NCBI GenBank assembly: GCA_026210745.1 | Contig: CP110632.1 | Location: forward strand, 3,719,001-3,783,000 | Reading direction: 5' to 3' | DNA length: 64,000 bases | Source of the DNA: Exobasidium rhododendri | Lineage: Eukaryota; Basidiomycota; Exobasidiomycetes; Exobasidiales; Exobasidiaceae | Part shown: one piece after another, positions 11,484 through 23,420 of the stretch | Numbering within the stretch: the first letter of the stretch is position 1 | How the letters are laid out: each line of letters starts with the position of its first letter | Position numbers and translations under genes: made by a program | The notes under the pieces: model-generated | Told to the model about the DNA's origin: nothing | Seen by the model: only the letters and a program-made list of their open reading frames with translations | The model's database searches: none

Positions 11484-13416
11484 GAGTGAAAGCTTACCAA
11501 GTCGTCTAAATTGCACAGGCAAAGAGACCTCGCTTTACCAGCGGCAAGATTGGGATTATCTCACCCTTGTACCTCTGCCCCTCCTTCTTTTCCCTTCTTG
11601 TATCTGTCTGCGTCGTAAGTCCACTGCTGTCCACTGCGATGAAAAAAGGCGATCTCTGTGATTGTGTGGTAGTGGGTGTCCTTGAGCAGGCCCCCCCACT
11701 TCAATGACGGGAGGCTGCACAACACGCCGCTTTCAGAATTTAGACTCAAGGATCTGGCGCTCTTGCACACATTAATGTCACAGGCAGCCTAAGCAAAGCG
11801 CGCGAGTTCCTTCAACGTCTGATCGATACCTGTGTTGAGACTAGATTTAATAAAGGAGCCTTTCACCTGTTCAATTTTCTCCGGCTAAGTCGAGACGCCC
11901 TCTGTTCCGGCTAAATTCAGGATATTGGCCCATATTAGGCTTCTCTCCTCTCCCTCTGCCCTCCTCTTCTTCGGGCATGAGACACCTGTGCTCGGGCAAA
12001 CCTTATCTCTGAATGGCTACAAAGTTTTAGCGAGGAGAGCATCTGCAGAGATGATTGATCAGAGGTATGCCGGAAGTTCGAAGCGTTCAGATGAACGAAG
12101 ACGCTAGCTTTGCAGCGCATATCAGAACGTAGATCTCGGCGAAGGAAGGGGGAGAAAGGCATGCGGACGGTCGACCCTCCGTGTGCTATTTCACACAATT
12201 CAAACGCTTTGTGATAGTCTTTGATACGAATGGCCGTTTGCTTTGCGCATCTTTTTTAGCGAGACGTTGTCTCTTCTTTCACCCCCTGGTAATACACGAT
12301 GTTGCGGTATCGTCAACCTCTTATGCGATCGTCTGTGTACTTAGTTGTGTATCCCATCAACAGGCTAATACTCGCTGTCCAAGTAGTACCGAGATGAACC
12401 AGCACACGCTTATTAGTGGCTCCAATCAATGTATCAGGGGAGCAGAAAAGGGTCTGCTCAATTGTCACTGACCTTACTGTCAATAAGTGGCTCACATGAA
12501 ATTATATGACTCTGTCAAGAGCAGAAGCCCACCTGGAGAGATGAAACAAGCTGGCGAATTAAGCTTTCAGCACACGCAGACTTGTCATCATGAGACGAGA
12601 CTGCACAGGAGTCAACTCGCAATTGCCACGACGAGCGAGTCTGATCATCGATCTCTCCCGCAACATCTTCACTTGCACCAAAACGTTGTAGGACTAGCAC
12701 GGTTGAGTACCAAAAAAAAGTGTACGGTGGTCGAAAATTTTGCTGAAAGAGCCAGCCAATGCTATACTTTGGCGTGAAGCGTAGAACACAGGGAGGGAAT
12801 CTTCTCAGTCCTCTTCGCTCTCATGCAAAGGATCAAAACACATCTTTTGCCTTTCCGACATCTATTCGTACGTCGTATAGGTCGACTATAGATAAGATAA
12901 GGAAGCCACCTACTGCGTCCACGTGGCCTCCGGTATCAGCCCTTCCTCTTTTGCTCTTCCCTCGGCAAGCTCTGCTATGGACAATCGACACTAGCAAACA
13001 AAACCGATGTTGATGGACAAGACAACGATGTTCACCATGCAGGGCATACTCCTCCCAGCACCATCGCAAGAGGGGGATCGCTGTCGTTGGGTTTTGTCGA
13101 GAGGGGGCGTCCGATCGCCCTCCTTTCATGCACTATGTGATCACATATGAGTCAAATTCTGGCACTCTCCCAAGCTTTTTTTAGACTGCTCAAGTGCCGG
13201 CCACCCTCTGTTAAGGAGAGTCTGTGCGAGGTTTTCGTTTCCCAATTTTCCTTCGCGTACCGCCAGCAACTTCCACATTTCCGATTCTTTTGCGTTCGGT
13301 TGAGGCCCTACCGAAACTTTTGAGCTAGATTCAAAAGGCACGAACAAACCTTTCCCTTTCTTCATCTCGACCAAACATCTTTCCAATCAAATTTGTTCGC
13401 TCATACACACATCGAT
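11484..13416. other. Gene-poor stretch of 1.9 kb
   Basis: Only short unrelated frames with no family resemblance occur here, on either strand. I looked for tRNA B-box-like sequence, transposon ends and long repeats and saw none. The right end is the transaldolase promoter, with pyrimidine-rich stretches just before its start. The left end is the 5' side of the CRAL-TRIO gene. A non-coding RNA or a degenerate gene cannot be excluded. Confidence 0.5.
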
Positions 13417-14541
13417 ATGTCCGCTCTTGACTCTCTCAAACAATACACGGCAGGTGAGTGGGTTCACATCGAGCAAGGTTCGAGAAAGGAGATCATAAGG
13501 ATGACACGATATCCTCCTTTCTCCTCCGTTTACCAGTCGTCTCTGACTCTGGTGACTTTGAAAGCATTGACGCTTACAAGCCTCAAGATGCCACCACCAA
13601 CCCTGTGAGTATTCCGTATGTGCTTTTCGTCCTTTTGAACATCGACTGATGCGATTCGCTTCTACTCTCAGTCCCTGATTTTGGCTGCCGTCAAGCAAGA
13701 GAAGTATGGCCGAGTTGTTGATGTTGCCACCAAGTACGCCAAAGAGCACGGTGGTAATGACAAGAAGAAGACTCTCGACCTTGCCTGTGATCGATTGCTC
13801 GTCGAGTTTGGTGTCGAGATTCTCAAGTTGATCCCCGGAAGAGTCTCCACTGAAGTTGACGCCGCCCTCTCTTTTGACAAGGAGGCTACCAAGGCCAAGG
13901 CCAAGCACCTCATTCAACTATACAAGGAGGCCGGTATTGAAAAGGAGCGAGTCCTGATCAAGATTGCATCTACCTGGGAAGGTATTCAAGCCGCTCGAGA
14001 GTTGGAGGCAAACGACGGAATCCACTGTAATTTGACCCTCCTGTTCGGTTTCGGACAAGCAGTGGCCTGCGCCGAGGCTAAGGTCACTCTTATCAGTCCT
14101 TTCGTTGGTCGAATCTTGGACTGGTACAAGAAGGCCGAAGGAAAGGACTCTTACGCCCCCCACGAAGACCCTGGTGTTGTGTCCGTCTCCAAGATCTACA
14201 ACTACTACAAGCAACACGGATACAACACCATTGTCATGGGCGCCTCTTTCCGAAACGTCGATGAGATCACCGAATTGGCTGGTTGCGATTTCTTGACCAT
14301 TGCACCAACCCTTTTGGAGGACCTCAAGAAAAAGACTGGATCACTCGAGCGAAAACTCTCACCAGAAAAGGCAAAGTCGGCTGCAGCACTAGACAAGGTT
14401 TCTTACGTCGACGACCAAGCTGCCTTTGCCTGGGCTTTGTTCAACGACCCAATGGCCTTTGACAAGCTCCACGAAGGTATCCGAGGATTCCACAAGGCCA
14501 ACGAAGACCTCCGAGAGATTGTTCAGAAGAAGCTCCTTTAA
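13417..14541 (+). CDS. TAL1: Transaldolase
   Basis: Three exons, 13417-13453, 13537-13604 and 13672-14541, give 324 residues, the usual length. The 37-nt first exon encodes MSALDSLKQYTA. Splicing then gives VVSDSGDFESIDAYKPQDAT and NPSLILAAVKQ, the conserved transaldolase N-terminus. The Schiff-base lysine is K132 in VLIKIASTWEG. Other conserved elements are CNLTLLFGFGQAVACAEA and ISPFVGRILDWYK. The enzyme works in the cytosolic non-oxidative pentose phosphate pathway, moving dihydroxyacetone between sugar phosphates. Both introns have GTGAGT donors and CAG acceptors. Confidence 0.96.
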
Positions 14542-14833
14542 GTTTGCATTATTTTTGCTTTTGATACATCTCCTATGTTTGTAGCGTAGACTTCTCAAAT
14601 GGAATCTTCTCCCTTCTGCTCTCACGCTCTTTTTCCTTGAGGAGAGTCTCTCGCGATGGGTCGCTGTGGCGCGGATAACGCCCCCTCGTGGAGAGAAAAA
14701 AGGTAATCAATCGTCATTAGCGTACATGCCATCGCTGGTTGTAGATGGATGGGGAAAGGAGTAGAGAGATGAATATGATGTGTGGTGGAGAAGGATGGGG
14801 GATAAGGGGGAGAAACTTTTGAGGCGCACAAGT

Positions 14834-17721
14834 CTATGAATCGTAGCCTGGTACCTTGAATGCTTGACAGTAAGAGAAGTAGTTCTTCATCAACTTCAGG
14901 ATCGCTTCCGGCGGTGACATGGAAACCAACGTAAAGTTCACTTTAGAGAGACCTACTTCTCCAATCAACTTGAAGAGATGGTGGGCAACGGAGCCTGGGA
15001 ACGTGTTTTCCATGTACCATCGATGATGATAAGCTGTCAGTCGTAGGGCAGTCCAGAGACTTCTTTCCACGTCCTTCTGCTCCGTGTAGATTTCCAGTAA
15101 TTTCAGATACGCCTTTGCCGAGAATTTCCCATCGACGCATCTTTGAAAGGCATCTTTTGCTTCTTCTTTGTGATGCAGGCGAAGAGCCAATTCGCCTAAT
15201 ATTTCCCATTCCGTCGAAGTCTTTCGGTACGGTATCGATTGCTGCTTGTAGTGGTTCACTTCTGCTCTCCAGATCGTGTACACTCGTAAGTCTTCGTACA
15301 GCACCATGAACAGATTGTCGAGCCATCTTTCACACAGTCTCTTGTTGCTAAAGGAGAAAGTCGAGTTCAGCTTCGCCACGGTTGTGTCGTTCTGCTCGTG
15401 GTGATCCGTCGGGTTGTCTGCCGTCTTCACTCCGTTGACCGCTGTCGGCACAGTAGAGTCGCTGACAGCAGAAGCGGTAGCGTCGATTGCACTGCTGCCG
15501 TTCTTGGAGGTGGCAACCGTCTGCGCTTGTGCAAGAGCGGGTCTTTCGAGTGGTGGTGTGTCGATCTTGACCGAGGGGCCGTCTTTATTCTTTTGCACTT
15601 TGCTGCTGCCGCTCTTCTCCTTTTCGTCGATTTTGGACGTCGCATCTTTCAGGAACCCATGGATGTGGACCTTTTCTCTCTCGCGGTCTGATTCAGATGA
15701 AATCCTGATGGTAGGAATTGATTGCGATGATCCATTTCCTTCTGTGTTTGACACTCCCAGCGACCTCAGCTTCCCAGCCTCGTCTTCGTTCTCCTTCATC
15801 GAGAGCCCCTCTGTCAAAGAAGTAAGCCCTTCGACCATCGCATCAGACTTTTCAGAAGGTTCACTTGGAACATCCGCTTCCCCTCTCTCCACCTCATCCA
15901 CAGGTGCTATAGCTGTTGTAGAGGCCTTTTCATCAACATCATCATCATCAACAATAAGGTCCCCCTTTGTCGTTTGTGCCACCGCCTCTTGCAGACTAGG
16001 ACTACCGGTCATCGAAACATCATCTCGAGTAGCCTTTTGTGCTCGATACTCTTCCTCCATGACAAAGACTTGCGATCGAGCTCGAAGCAACTCATCCCAG
16101 CCGATCTGAGCCACCAACCTAGTTAGCAGGTCATATGCCTTTGCGAATGTCCCTCGTAGAGCAGGTGCTGGGAGTCTCATCAATGCAACATCAGCATCGT
16201 TACTCTGCCCAACTTCGTCATCCAAGAGACCACTTTCAAGAATGAACGCTTTGATCGGAAGATGTGATCGAGCTGGATTGGGCATCCTGTGCAGGTCTCG
16301 CTCGTTGTATGTGAACATCGGACACGAATTCAGTGTAAAGAGAGCCTGTACAGCCAAAGACGGAGTGATCAGTGAAAGCTGGCCCTTTTCATCTCTTTTC
16401 TCCATGGCTTTCGCTCCACATCGACGCTCACCTCTTCCCAGCTCTCCATCTCAATGTAGCATTCTGTCAGCTTTGCCCAGGTGGAAAACTCGGTGGGAGC
16501 GCAGTTGACACTCCCTTCTGCCAATTTGGTGGCCCACTCCATCTTTCCCTTGCTTCGGAGAAAGTCACACTGAACGTGAAGGAGGGAGTAACTATGCGGC
16601 GTCTCTTTGATGGCGTGATGCATAATCTGCACTGCTTTGATCTCTTCGTTCATGCCCAGGTATGCTTGAGCTACTAACGCAGCCACTTCCGGTTCTCGTG
16701 CGTATAGCTTTTCGAACAAGTTCACCGCCTGCTCGTACCTTTGAGACTCTCCAAAGTACTTCAGTATCCCGGCTGTCAGATGGTTTGAAACGACGGTGGC
16801 CACCTGTATCTCAGGATCCGACCCAAGTTGCCAGCCTTTGAAGAAGAGATTCTCGGCCGCTTGCAGAAACCGGTGTTCTGCGTCTGGGCTACTGATTGGA
16901 TCTAGTTTTCGATAGCCTGCTAATCGATAGTTGGCATCGTCCGCGTATAGAATCGCTCTCAGCAAGGCAGAGAGATACACTTCTTGCCAAATCTCCGGCG
17001 TTGTCTCATGTCGTTCCCCTCGAGCGTCGACAACAAAAGCATCTACGGACCCAGGAATTCGAACCTCAACTCGAACATCGACTCTCGAAAACGCATTGAA
17101 GCAGCTGTGGAGTATTTGGCGTGTCAGTGGTCAATTTGGAGAAGATAGGCCAGCTGCACTTCCTCCTCACCAGTAGGCACCGCTTTTGAGTTTGTACGAC
17201 CCCTTCCCAGAAAACCACGCTGGATTCTGCTCTAATTCATATGTCAAGCTGTTGATGTAGGCTGCTAATGCTGCTGAGCTGGAAGCGTCGACACCAGATA
17301 CGTAATGATATGATCCAATCTGCGTGGAGAACGATTCATGGAGTGCATTAGCCGGCTTGGACGATACTTGCGATACACGGCAGATCCTTCAAGTTTGTTC
17401 ATCTCACATCTTTGCTTCCTGATCGACCTGAAGTCTTAATAGTGTGGACAAGATCCGGTGGGCCCAGCTCCCGGAAAGAACCTGGATCACGACAAAGCGG
17501 TCAGCACAGTAGTTGTGTACGCCTTTTTTTCCCGGCCTTGGAGCTGCTTGTCGAGAGACTCACCCAGTGTTTCTGTTCTCGAGATAAGACTTTCGCCAAT
17601 CTCATACTCGCTGCCATTTACGCAACAGAGGCAAGCACATTAAATTTCTTGATCGTGGCTCCCTTGAAACATTGCATGCCACTCACAAGAACTCTGGCTG
17701 ATTGACGAAAGCGTCTCCCAT
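14834..17721 (-). CDS. ChAPs family exomer cargo adaptor (Chs5-Arf1-binding protein, Bch1/Bud7 type)
   Basis: Six exons: 17687-17721, 17564-17610, 17408-17481, 17171-17319, 16432-17104 and 14834-16345. All phases agree and give about 829 residues. The spliced N-terminus reads through FRELGPPDLVHTIKTSG, YHYVSGVDASSSAALAAYI and FNAFSRVDVRVEVRIPGSVD, all recognisable ChAPs elements. TPR-like helices follow (EQAVNLFEKLYAREPEVAAL, LGMNEEIKAVQIMHHAIKE). ChAPs with Chs5 form exomer, which carries chitin synthase and other cargo from the trans-Golgi network to the plasma membrane. A low-complexity acidic and Ser/Thr-rich insertion of roughly 170 residues interrupts the C-terminal part (about 395-565) before conserved helices resume at NKRLCERWLDNLFMVLYEDL. 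The first three exons are small and would be lost in a simple ORF call. Confidence 0.88.
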
Positions 17722-18159
17722 GCTGCGATTGATGAAGATCGATTCGGAGAATGCTCCTTCCGAGGTGTCTCGTGTGGTCGATTTGCTCTGTTCCTCCTTC
17801 TCAGCTCCAGAGAGAGCCCGAGCGAGCGTTGAATGAGCGCCTTTACCCAAGACCCATAACGCCAGCACTGAACAGGCACGTGTCGTTGACGCGCCCAACT
17901 TTAAATTTTGCGGAAGAGAGTCCTATCTGGAACTAGCGCGAAACCTAAGAAGAGGAGAAAAGCCCCTAAATGAGAAGGCGGAGAGAGACAAGGCTATGCC
18001 TGTAAGTACCGTACTCTCTCCCTGAGTGGCACAATGCATCCCCTCTCCCTGCTACTTCATCTCCATCACACATCGTTCTTGCGAGCCACGCTGTAACGAA
18101 AGATAATAAACCAACGACATTATTCCTCTACATCTGCTACCCCTCCTCCCCCTTTGTCC
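17722..18159. promoter_or_regulatory. Divergent intergenic region between the ChAPs and SAM genes
   Basis: A 438-bp stretch that should hold both promoters. An ATG immediately followed by a GTAAGT donor-like sequence lies at 17996-18007, so a tiny 5' exon of the SAM gene cannot be excluded. No matching acceptor in the right phase was found. Confidence 0.35.
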
Positions 18160-20845
18160 ATGACTCCGTCTCATTCCAAACGAAATTCAGATGTCCAACC
18201 CCTCACAGCTGGCTTTACACCGGGCGGACACATCGTGCCTGGCTATTCGTACCTGACACGTTCTCATTCTCTTATGACGCCATCAAGAAGAAATGTTCCC
18301 AAAGGACTAGCGAGCCCTTCCCTTGATCAATCACAAGCATCCATCACCTCTCCTTCCACGAAAGTGGCAAGTCCAACGATCAAATTGCAGCTTTCAAGCA
18401 GCAACACTTCTCTTCGCGAGAGCTTCTCAAGCCCCAGATTAGTCCGAGCAGAAGTGAATAGTCTGGCACTATCAGAAGCAGTTGCTGAGCTTCCACCCAA
18501 CCCAAAGGTCTGGACGCCTTCGCAAGTAGCATTGTACCTGACGCATGTACTTGGTTTGACTCCCAAACCGATCGTGGAGGATGTGACTGCTTACGTTCGC
18601 AGATCCAGGATGGGCGGCAAGGTATTCTTGAGATTGACAGAGAGGGACCTAGAAGCTGAAGGTCTTAATCTCAAGTGGCGTAAGCTCATGATTGAAGCAG
18701 TCAAGAAATTGCGTAGAGATTGTCTTCGTGGTAGGATTTGGGGCTTTGAAGGAGGTCTACAATGGCCAAGACAAGAGGATGAAGTGGTGATGGAAGACCC
18801 TGAAGTGAAGCATGTACCAATCACAGCGCAAGGGACCCTCAAAAGACTTCGAGATAAAAAGGCGATTCGTAGTATGATATCTAATTTTGAGAATGTGAGG
18901 CAGAACGGGAAGGAGGAAGAGGATGGATTTGTAGCTCTCGGTGGCAGCGGCCTTCGAAGTCGAAGATCCCTGACTTCTCTCCACTCCAACGAGAGCAGCG
19001 ATCCCACTGATAATCGTGGTCAAATGGCACCGATCTATGGAGAAGGATTCGTCAAGGAAAAAGCCGAAAGCTTCACTTCGCTTCAAGATCTTGTATTCAA
19101 GCGAAAAGAAATCACAAAGGAGGAATTGGAAGAACTCTTTGGAAGCCTTTCGGAGCAAGAAACTGAACTTCTTGTGAACGAATTGCAAGCCGACGAAGAG
19201 CTGTTATACTCTGATCAGAAAGGAAATCGAGTCAGACACCAAAGTTCCTGTTCAGACCATTCCAGTGTCAGTGGGGAAAGTGGTCCACTCACGCCGCCAC
19301 CCGTAGGACAGCTCAGCCTCGATTTGAGTCCTTTGAAGCCTGATGTGATCGACTCCATTTTCCGAGAAGACCCACATGAATCTTGCAGTGCAATGGCAAG
19401 CACTGAGGAAGCTGAATACTGCACCATGCCGATGAACCAAGACGTTGTTGAGAACTACGCGGAAGAGGCACTTGAAGCGCTACCTGCAAAGCGCTCGACA
19501 AAAGTTGGAGTGCTAAATCTTTATCGTAGTTCCACCTACGAAGCCGAAGAGTTGGAAGCTCTTGGCCTGCATGTGGGAGAGCCAAGTGATGTAAAATGGT
19601 CCACTGCAAAGAAGATCAGTCGACCACCTTCGCGCGAAGAAGAAGAGGAGAGTCGATCTAGAATGGGCATGCCAGCAGCGAACGACAGCACTCGAGTCAA
19701 AAAGGCAAACACGGACAGCAGCAGCATCCTCATTGCAGGGGACCTCTTCTCCGAAGTTGTGAACGAAAGTAAAGTGGAGCCTAGAATAGAGCACATGCGA
19801 AACATCACAGCGCTCGAAGCGCTCGGCTTGAGCCCATACAAGCCTCTGAGTCCCGGTATGTCTCGTAAGACTTCACAAAAGCGGCACGGCGAAGGAGGGA
19901 AGGGCAACATGCCAGGATGTGTGGAAGGCAAGGCAATACAAACAAGTGACAATGAAAAGGCTACCTTTGGAAGAAGAAGAGGGGCTGATAGCATGCAATT
20001 GGCGGCGATGTTGCAAGCTAGCGGAATCCTCGATGGGCCAGATGTCACGGCGAGTCACCTTTCCGCTGGCGGCAAGAAGGCTGAAGACGAAGGAGAGTGG
20101 GGCACTACAGTAAGCAGGAAAGTCAGTCGAATGGGAACGCTGGCCAAAAATAGCACGAGCGACAGTGACAGCAACAGCAGTGCTCGGGAGGTAGAGGGCG
20201 CTGCCATTCGCATGGCCGAACTCTTTAGCCCTGCCCCATTGGAGCGACTCAACGCAAGCAACCTTACAGAGCTTGGAAGAGAGCAAGGGCAAGACCATCT
20301 CTGCGTCCCTGTCACAACGATAGAAGCGACGGCAGATGGCAAAGGATCGTTTCGAAAGCGTAGCATGATACTCGTCGAAAGAAAACGATTCGAGTCATTG
20401 GCAAGAAGGATGGGTGTGCTGGAGTCACAACTCGCCAACTTGGAAGCCGCTTCCTTGCCTAGCCTTTCTGATCTAGGCAGTCTTGTCGACCGGAGTCCAG
20501 TGTCCCAGAAATCGTCTCTTCGTGCTTTGGCAGACGTCTTTACCATTCCTCCCGTGCCGCTTCACCTGAACGCTGATGTCGGTGAAAGCGTTGGAGAAGA
20601 GCGTGAAAGAGCAAAGCCGAAAAGAGCGTCAGCTAGTGCATGGAGCATTCCTTTGCAGCTGTTTGGCATAATCCCTTCCTATGGTGAGCCTGGTCGATTG
20701 GTATTCCGTGGCCCTTTCCTGCTCTGGTACTTATCTGACTCCTTCTTCTTCTTCAATCCCACCTCTTTCTGACTTAGCATTGGGACTCGGTGCCGGCGTT
20801 GGATTTGTCCTCCTTTCCGAAATGTTGGGCAAATCACGGCCGTGA
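18160..20845 (+). CDS. SAM-domain protein with C-terminal transmembrane anchor
   Basis: Exons 18160-20683 and 20778-20845 give about 863 residues. A SAM domain lies at about residues 115-190 (WTPSQVALYLTHVLGL through LTERDLEAEGLNLKWRKLM). The middle is low-complexity and Ser/Glu-rich. A short coiled coil is near residue 740 (RKRFESLARRMGVLESQLA). The last 68-nt exon replaces a hydrophobic read-through tail with ALGLGAGVGFVLLSEMLGKS, a Gly-rich transmembrane-like helix, so the protein is probably tail-anchored with the SAM domain in the cytosol. SAM domains mediate protein or RNA contacts. No function can be assigned. The start is the first ATG in frame. Confidence 0.75.
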
Positions 20846-21175
20846 AACTTATCCAGAATTGAAAAAGAACAGAACAGAACTCGCCGTCAAGCTCAATACG
20901 ACCATATCGACCTTTCCCCATCTTTTCTTTCCCCCCCCCCATTCCCCTTCCCCTTCCTCATCCTCTTCTTTTCACTTCGCCTCTAACGAACCCCTTTACG
21001 ACCTGTAACGAAATTTTAGATTATCGAGACCTGATTTTAGGCATACGACCATACATTCACGGACTCCCTGAGGCGATTCGGTGTGCTAGCATATTAATGT
21101 TGGGTGACAAGCTTGCCAACGATGTTGTACCGCTTTGTGTAGTAGGACTCTGAGGCGATTCGGTGTGCTAGCATA
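20846..21175. other. Convergent intergenic region with poly-C run and duplicated Dap1 exon copy
   Basis: It lies between the 3' ends of the SAM gene and the Dap1-like gene. It contains a run of ten C at 20931-20940 followed by C-rich sequence, and the downstream copy of an 80-bp tandem repeat (described separately). Confidence 0.6.
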
Positions 21176-21229
21176 TTAATGTTGGGTGACAAGCTTGCCA
21201 ACGATGTTGTACCGCTTTGTGTAGTAGGA
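21068..21229. repeat. 80-bp tandem direct repeat spanning the last exon of the Dap1-like gene
   Basis: Positions 21068-21147 and 21150-21229 carry the same 80 bases, from ctgaggcgattcgg to gtgtagtagga, with a 2-bp spacer (period 82). The right copy contains nearly all of the terminal coding exon and the stop codon of the minus-strand Dap1-like gene. The left copy is an extra, downstream duplicate of it. Confidence 0.95.
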
Positions 21230-21774
21230 AACCTTGGTGATGCATGTGGTGTAAAAATGGTCAGTAGAGAGGCTCCGGATATCTGGCCAGTCGTGCTCCT
21301 CTGCTCACCCAGTCATCTAGCACCTTCAAGTGCTTGGCATCCAAAGAAGAGTAGTCTGAGACGGCGTCTTCCGGCTTTAGAGACGACATCCCTAGTCCTT
21401 TAGAAGCATCCTTACCCGCAAAGATGTGATACCCCTTTCCGGGTTCTGGATTCGAGAAGGAGAAATGCAACCGAGACGCTCATGATGAGCCTCTCATGAG
21501 CTTCCTATCCTTATACACCGGCTACTCACCGTACATCTCTCGCTTCTCAGAGACATCAAAGACGAGGCCTGGTCCAGAAGGAGAAGAGAGAGATGATAGA
21601 GTTGAGACGACCGTCGCCCGGAGCACGCAGTCTTCCCCAGACATCGCCAGACTCACCCTTGATGCAGACATAGACGGGTTTGCTAGCGTCAGTACCGTTG
21701 AATTTGGCCAACTCCTCTGCTGTGAAGGGGTCATCTTTAGGAGGGTGAGTAGGTTTCGTTGTCGGTTCCATCAT
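21176..21774 (-). CDS. DAP1: Dap1/PGRMC-type haem-binding (cytochrome b5-like) protein
   Basis: Four exons, 21657-21774, 21530-21568, 21309-21445 and 21176-21232, with consistent phases give about 116 residues. Conserved parts are DPFTAEELAKFNG, PVYVCIKGLVFDVSEKREMY, the haem-side segment GYHIFAGKDASKGLGMSS (its Tyr corresponds to the axial ligand of PGRMC1) and YYTKRYNIVGKLV. Dap1/PGRMC proteins bind haem and support cytochrome P450 enzymes such as Erg11 in sterol synthesis. No N-terminal membrane helix is visible from the chosen start (ATG at 21772-21774), unlike animal PGRMC1. The frame runs on upstream to 21858. The last exon falls inside a tandem repeat. Exon 2 is only 39 nt. Confidence 0.88.
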
Positions 21775-22041
21775 TGTAAGTTGGACTGTCGCGATTAGTG
21801 AGGCAAGGGTGTGAGGTCGAAGGCTACCATCCCCACACACCCTTGCCCATATCGCCATACCGAATTAGAGTTGTGTTTGTGATATCTAGAAATCGACCCA
21901 CGTGGAGCAACCGGAGAAAGTCTGGAAAGTGACTCTTCCCGGGGTTGGTTCATCTACCGTACTTGATCTATTGAGGATTGGCACGAGCGGGGCTTCTTCT
22001 TTGATCTCCTGACGGGAGCAGACGAGACACCGCTGACGGAG

Positions 22042-23307
22042 ATGGGAGACTCTGGCTATCGTGGTGTGAGTGCAGACCAAGATGGTCGTTATCGAAACAA
22101 AGAGCAAGCACTACTAAAGAAATTGGCGTCTAGTGGTCAATTCCCTGCCCAATTCGGTGAAAAGGTGTTGATGACGAAAGTCAATCTGGAAGTCATCAAA
22201 CCTTGGATCGCTGAAAAGGTAGAAGAACTCTTGGGATTCGAAGACGATGTCGTCGTAGAGTACATCAATGGAATGTTGGAGGATCCAGACAACAGGCAAC
22301 CAGATCCTAAGAAGATGCAGTTGTCGTTGACGGGGTTCTTGGAGTCGAAGACACCTAGTTTCATGGCAGAATTATGGAGACTCCTACTCAGTGCGCAGAA
22401 ATCACTGGGAGGGATCCCGCAGGAATTTGTTGAGAAGAAGAAGCAGGAGATGCGAGAGGCCCGCGAGAAAGACTCTAGTGCAATCATGGGAAGTGGAGCA
22501 GTGCATGATTACCGAGCACAAGGAACCAGTCGACCAGAAGGTAGCAGCCTTCGTGGAAGAGGAGGGGGAGGAGGAAGAGGAAGAGGGAGAGGCGGTGGCG
22601 ATAGGAGCAACAGATTCAACGATCGAGAGTTTAGAGACAAAAACGGCAATACCACTGAGCGAGTACAGGATGGTGGATGGGGAGCAAGACAAGGACCACG
22701 AGGGGAAGAGCTACGTCGGTCTGATCCGTACCCACCTCGCAGAGGGTACGATGAAGGTGACCGCTACGACAATAGGAGCAGAGGGAGATATTACGATGAT
22801 CAACGGAAGTATGACGACGACTACACAAGAAGGACGAGTCGGTCACCGGCAAGGGTAGCAAATCGTAGTGTGACGCCAGAGTTGGGTCGAGACGAGAGTA
22901 CTCGAGAGTCGAAAAGGCACAAAGAGAGAAGCATCACGCCGGACTGGCGAATGAGAAGACGTCGAGATCGATCTCGAAGCTACTCAAGAAGCTATTCGCC
23001 ACCTCCGAGGAGAAAAGCTCGAGCTGCTAGCTCGCGGAGCCCAAGGCCATTACCTCCTTCGAGCCGCCGGGTCAGAAAGAGGAACTCATCAGGGAGCGTC
23101 TCACCGACGCCGCGAAGGAAGGTGTCTCATCGTCGCGAAAGTCATTCCAACAGCCCATCTTCACGATCAAGAAGTCCACCTCTTCGAAGAGTCAGCAGGC
23201 AAAGAAGTACATCTAGAAGTCGGGGCAGAAGCTCCTCGAGTGGCTATTCCTCCTCAAGGAGGAGCGCATCGCCACCACCACCGCAAAGGAAAGATACGTT
23301 GAAGTGA
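22042..23307 (+). CDS. SRRM1/SRm160-like PWI-domain splicing protein
   Basis: A single-exon frame of 421 residues. An N-terminal PWI domain (about residues 25-120) includes VNLEVIKPWIAEKVEELLGF and a conserved stretch through YINGMLEDP and LSLTGFLESKTPSFMAELW. A Gly/Arg-rich segment (GRGGGGGRGRGRGGG) follows. The last 200 residues are rich in Arg-Ser and Ser-Pro pairs. PWI proteins bind nucleic acid and act as splicing coactivators in nuclear speckles. The gene is divergent from the Dap1-like gene (267 bp between starts) and converges with the TPR gene. Confidence 0.88.
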   Translation: MGDSGYRGVSADQDGRYRNKEQALLKKLASSGQFPAQFGEKVLMTKVNLEVIKPWIAEKVEELLGFEDDVVVEYINGMLEDPDNRQPDPKKMQLSLTGFLESKTPSFMAELWRLLLSAQKSLGGIPQEFVEKKKQEMREAREKDSSAIMGSGAVHDYRAQGTSRPEGSSLRGRGGGGGRGRGRGGGDRSNRFNDREFRDKNGNTTERVQDGGWGARQGPRGEELRRSDPYPPRRGYDEGDRYDNRSRGRYYDDQRKYDDDYTRRTSRSPARVANRSVTPELGRDESTRESKRHKERSITPDWRMRRRRDRSRSYSRSYSPPPRRKARAASSRSPRPLPPSSRRVRKRNSSGSVSPTPRRKVSHRRESHSNSPSSRSRSPPLRRVSRQRSTSRSRGRSSSSGYSSSRRSASPPPPQRKDTLK

Positions 23308-23420
23308 AGACACATCAGCGCAAAGTGGCACATCCAAAGGGAGGGGAAGAGAACAAGATCGTTGTCCATGTGATTTCCTCTAAAGCGTACTGTACACTAT
23401 CTAATTTCATCTCTACATTG

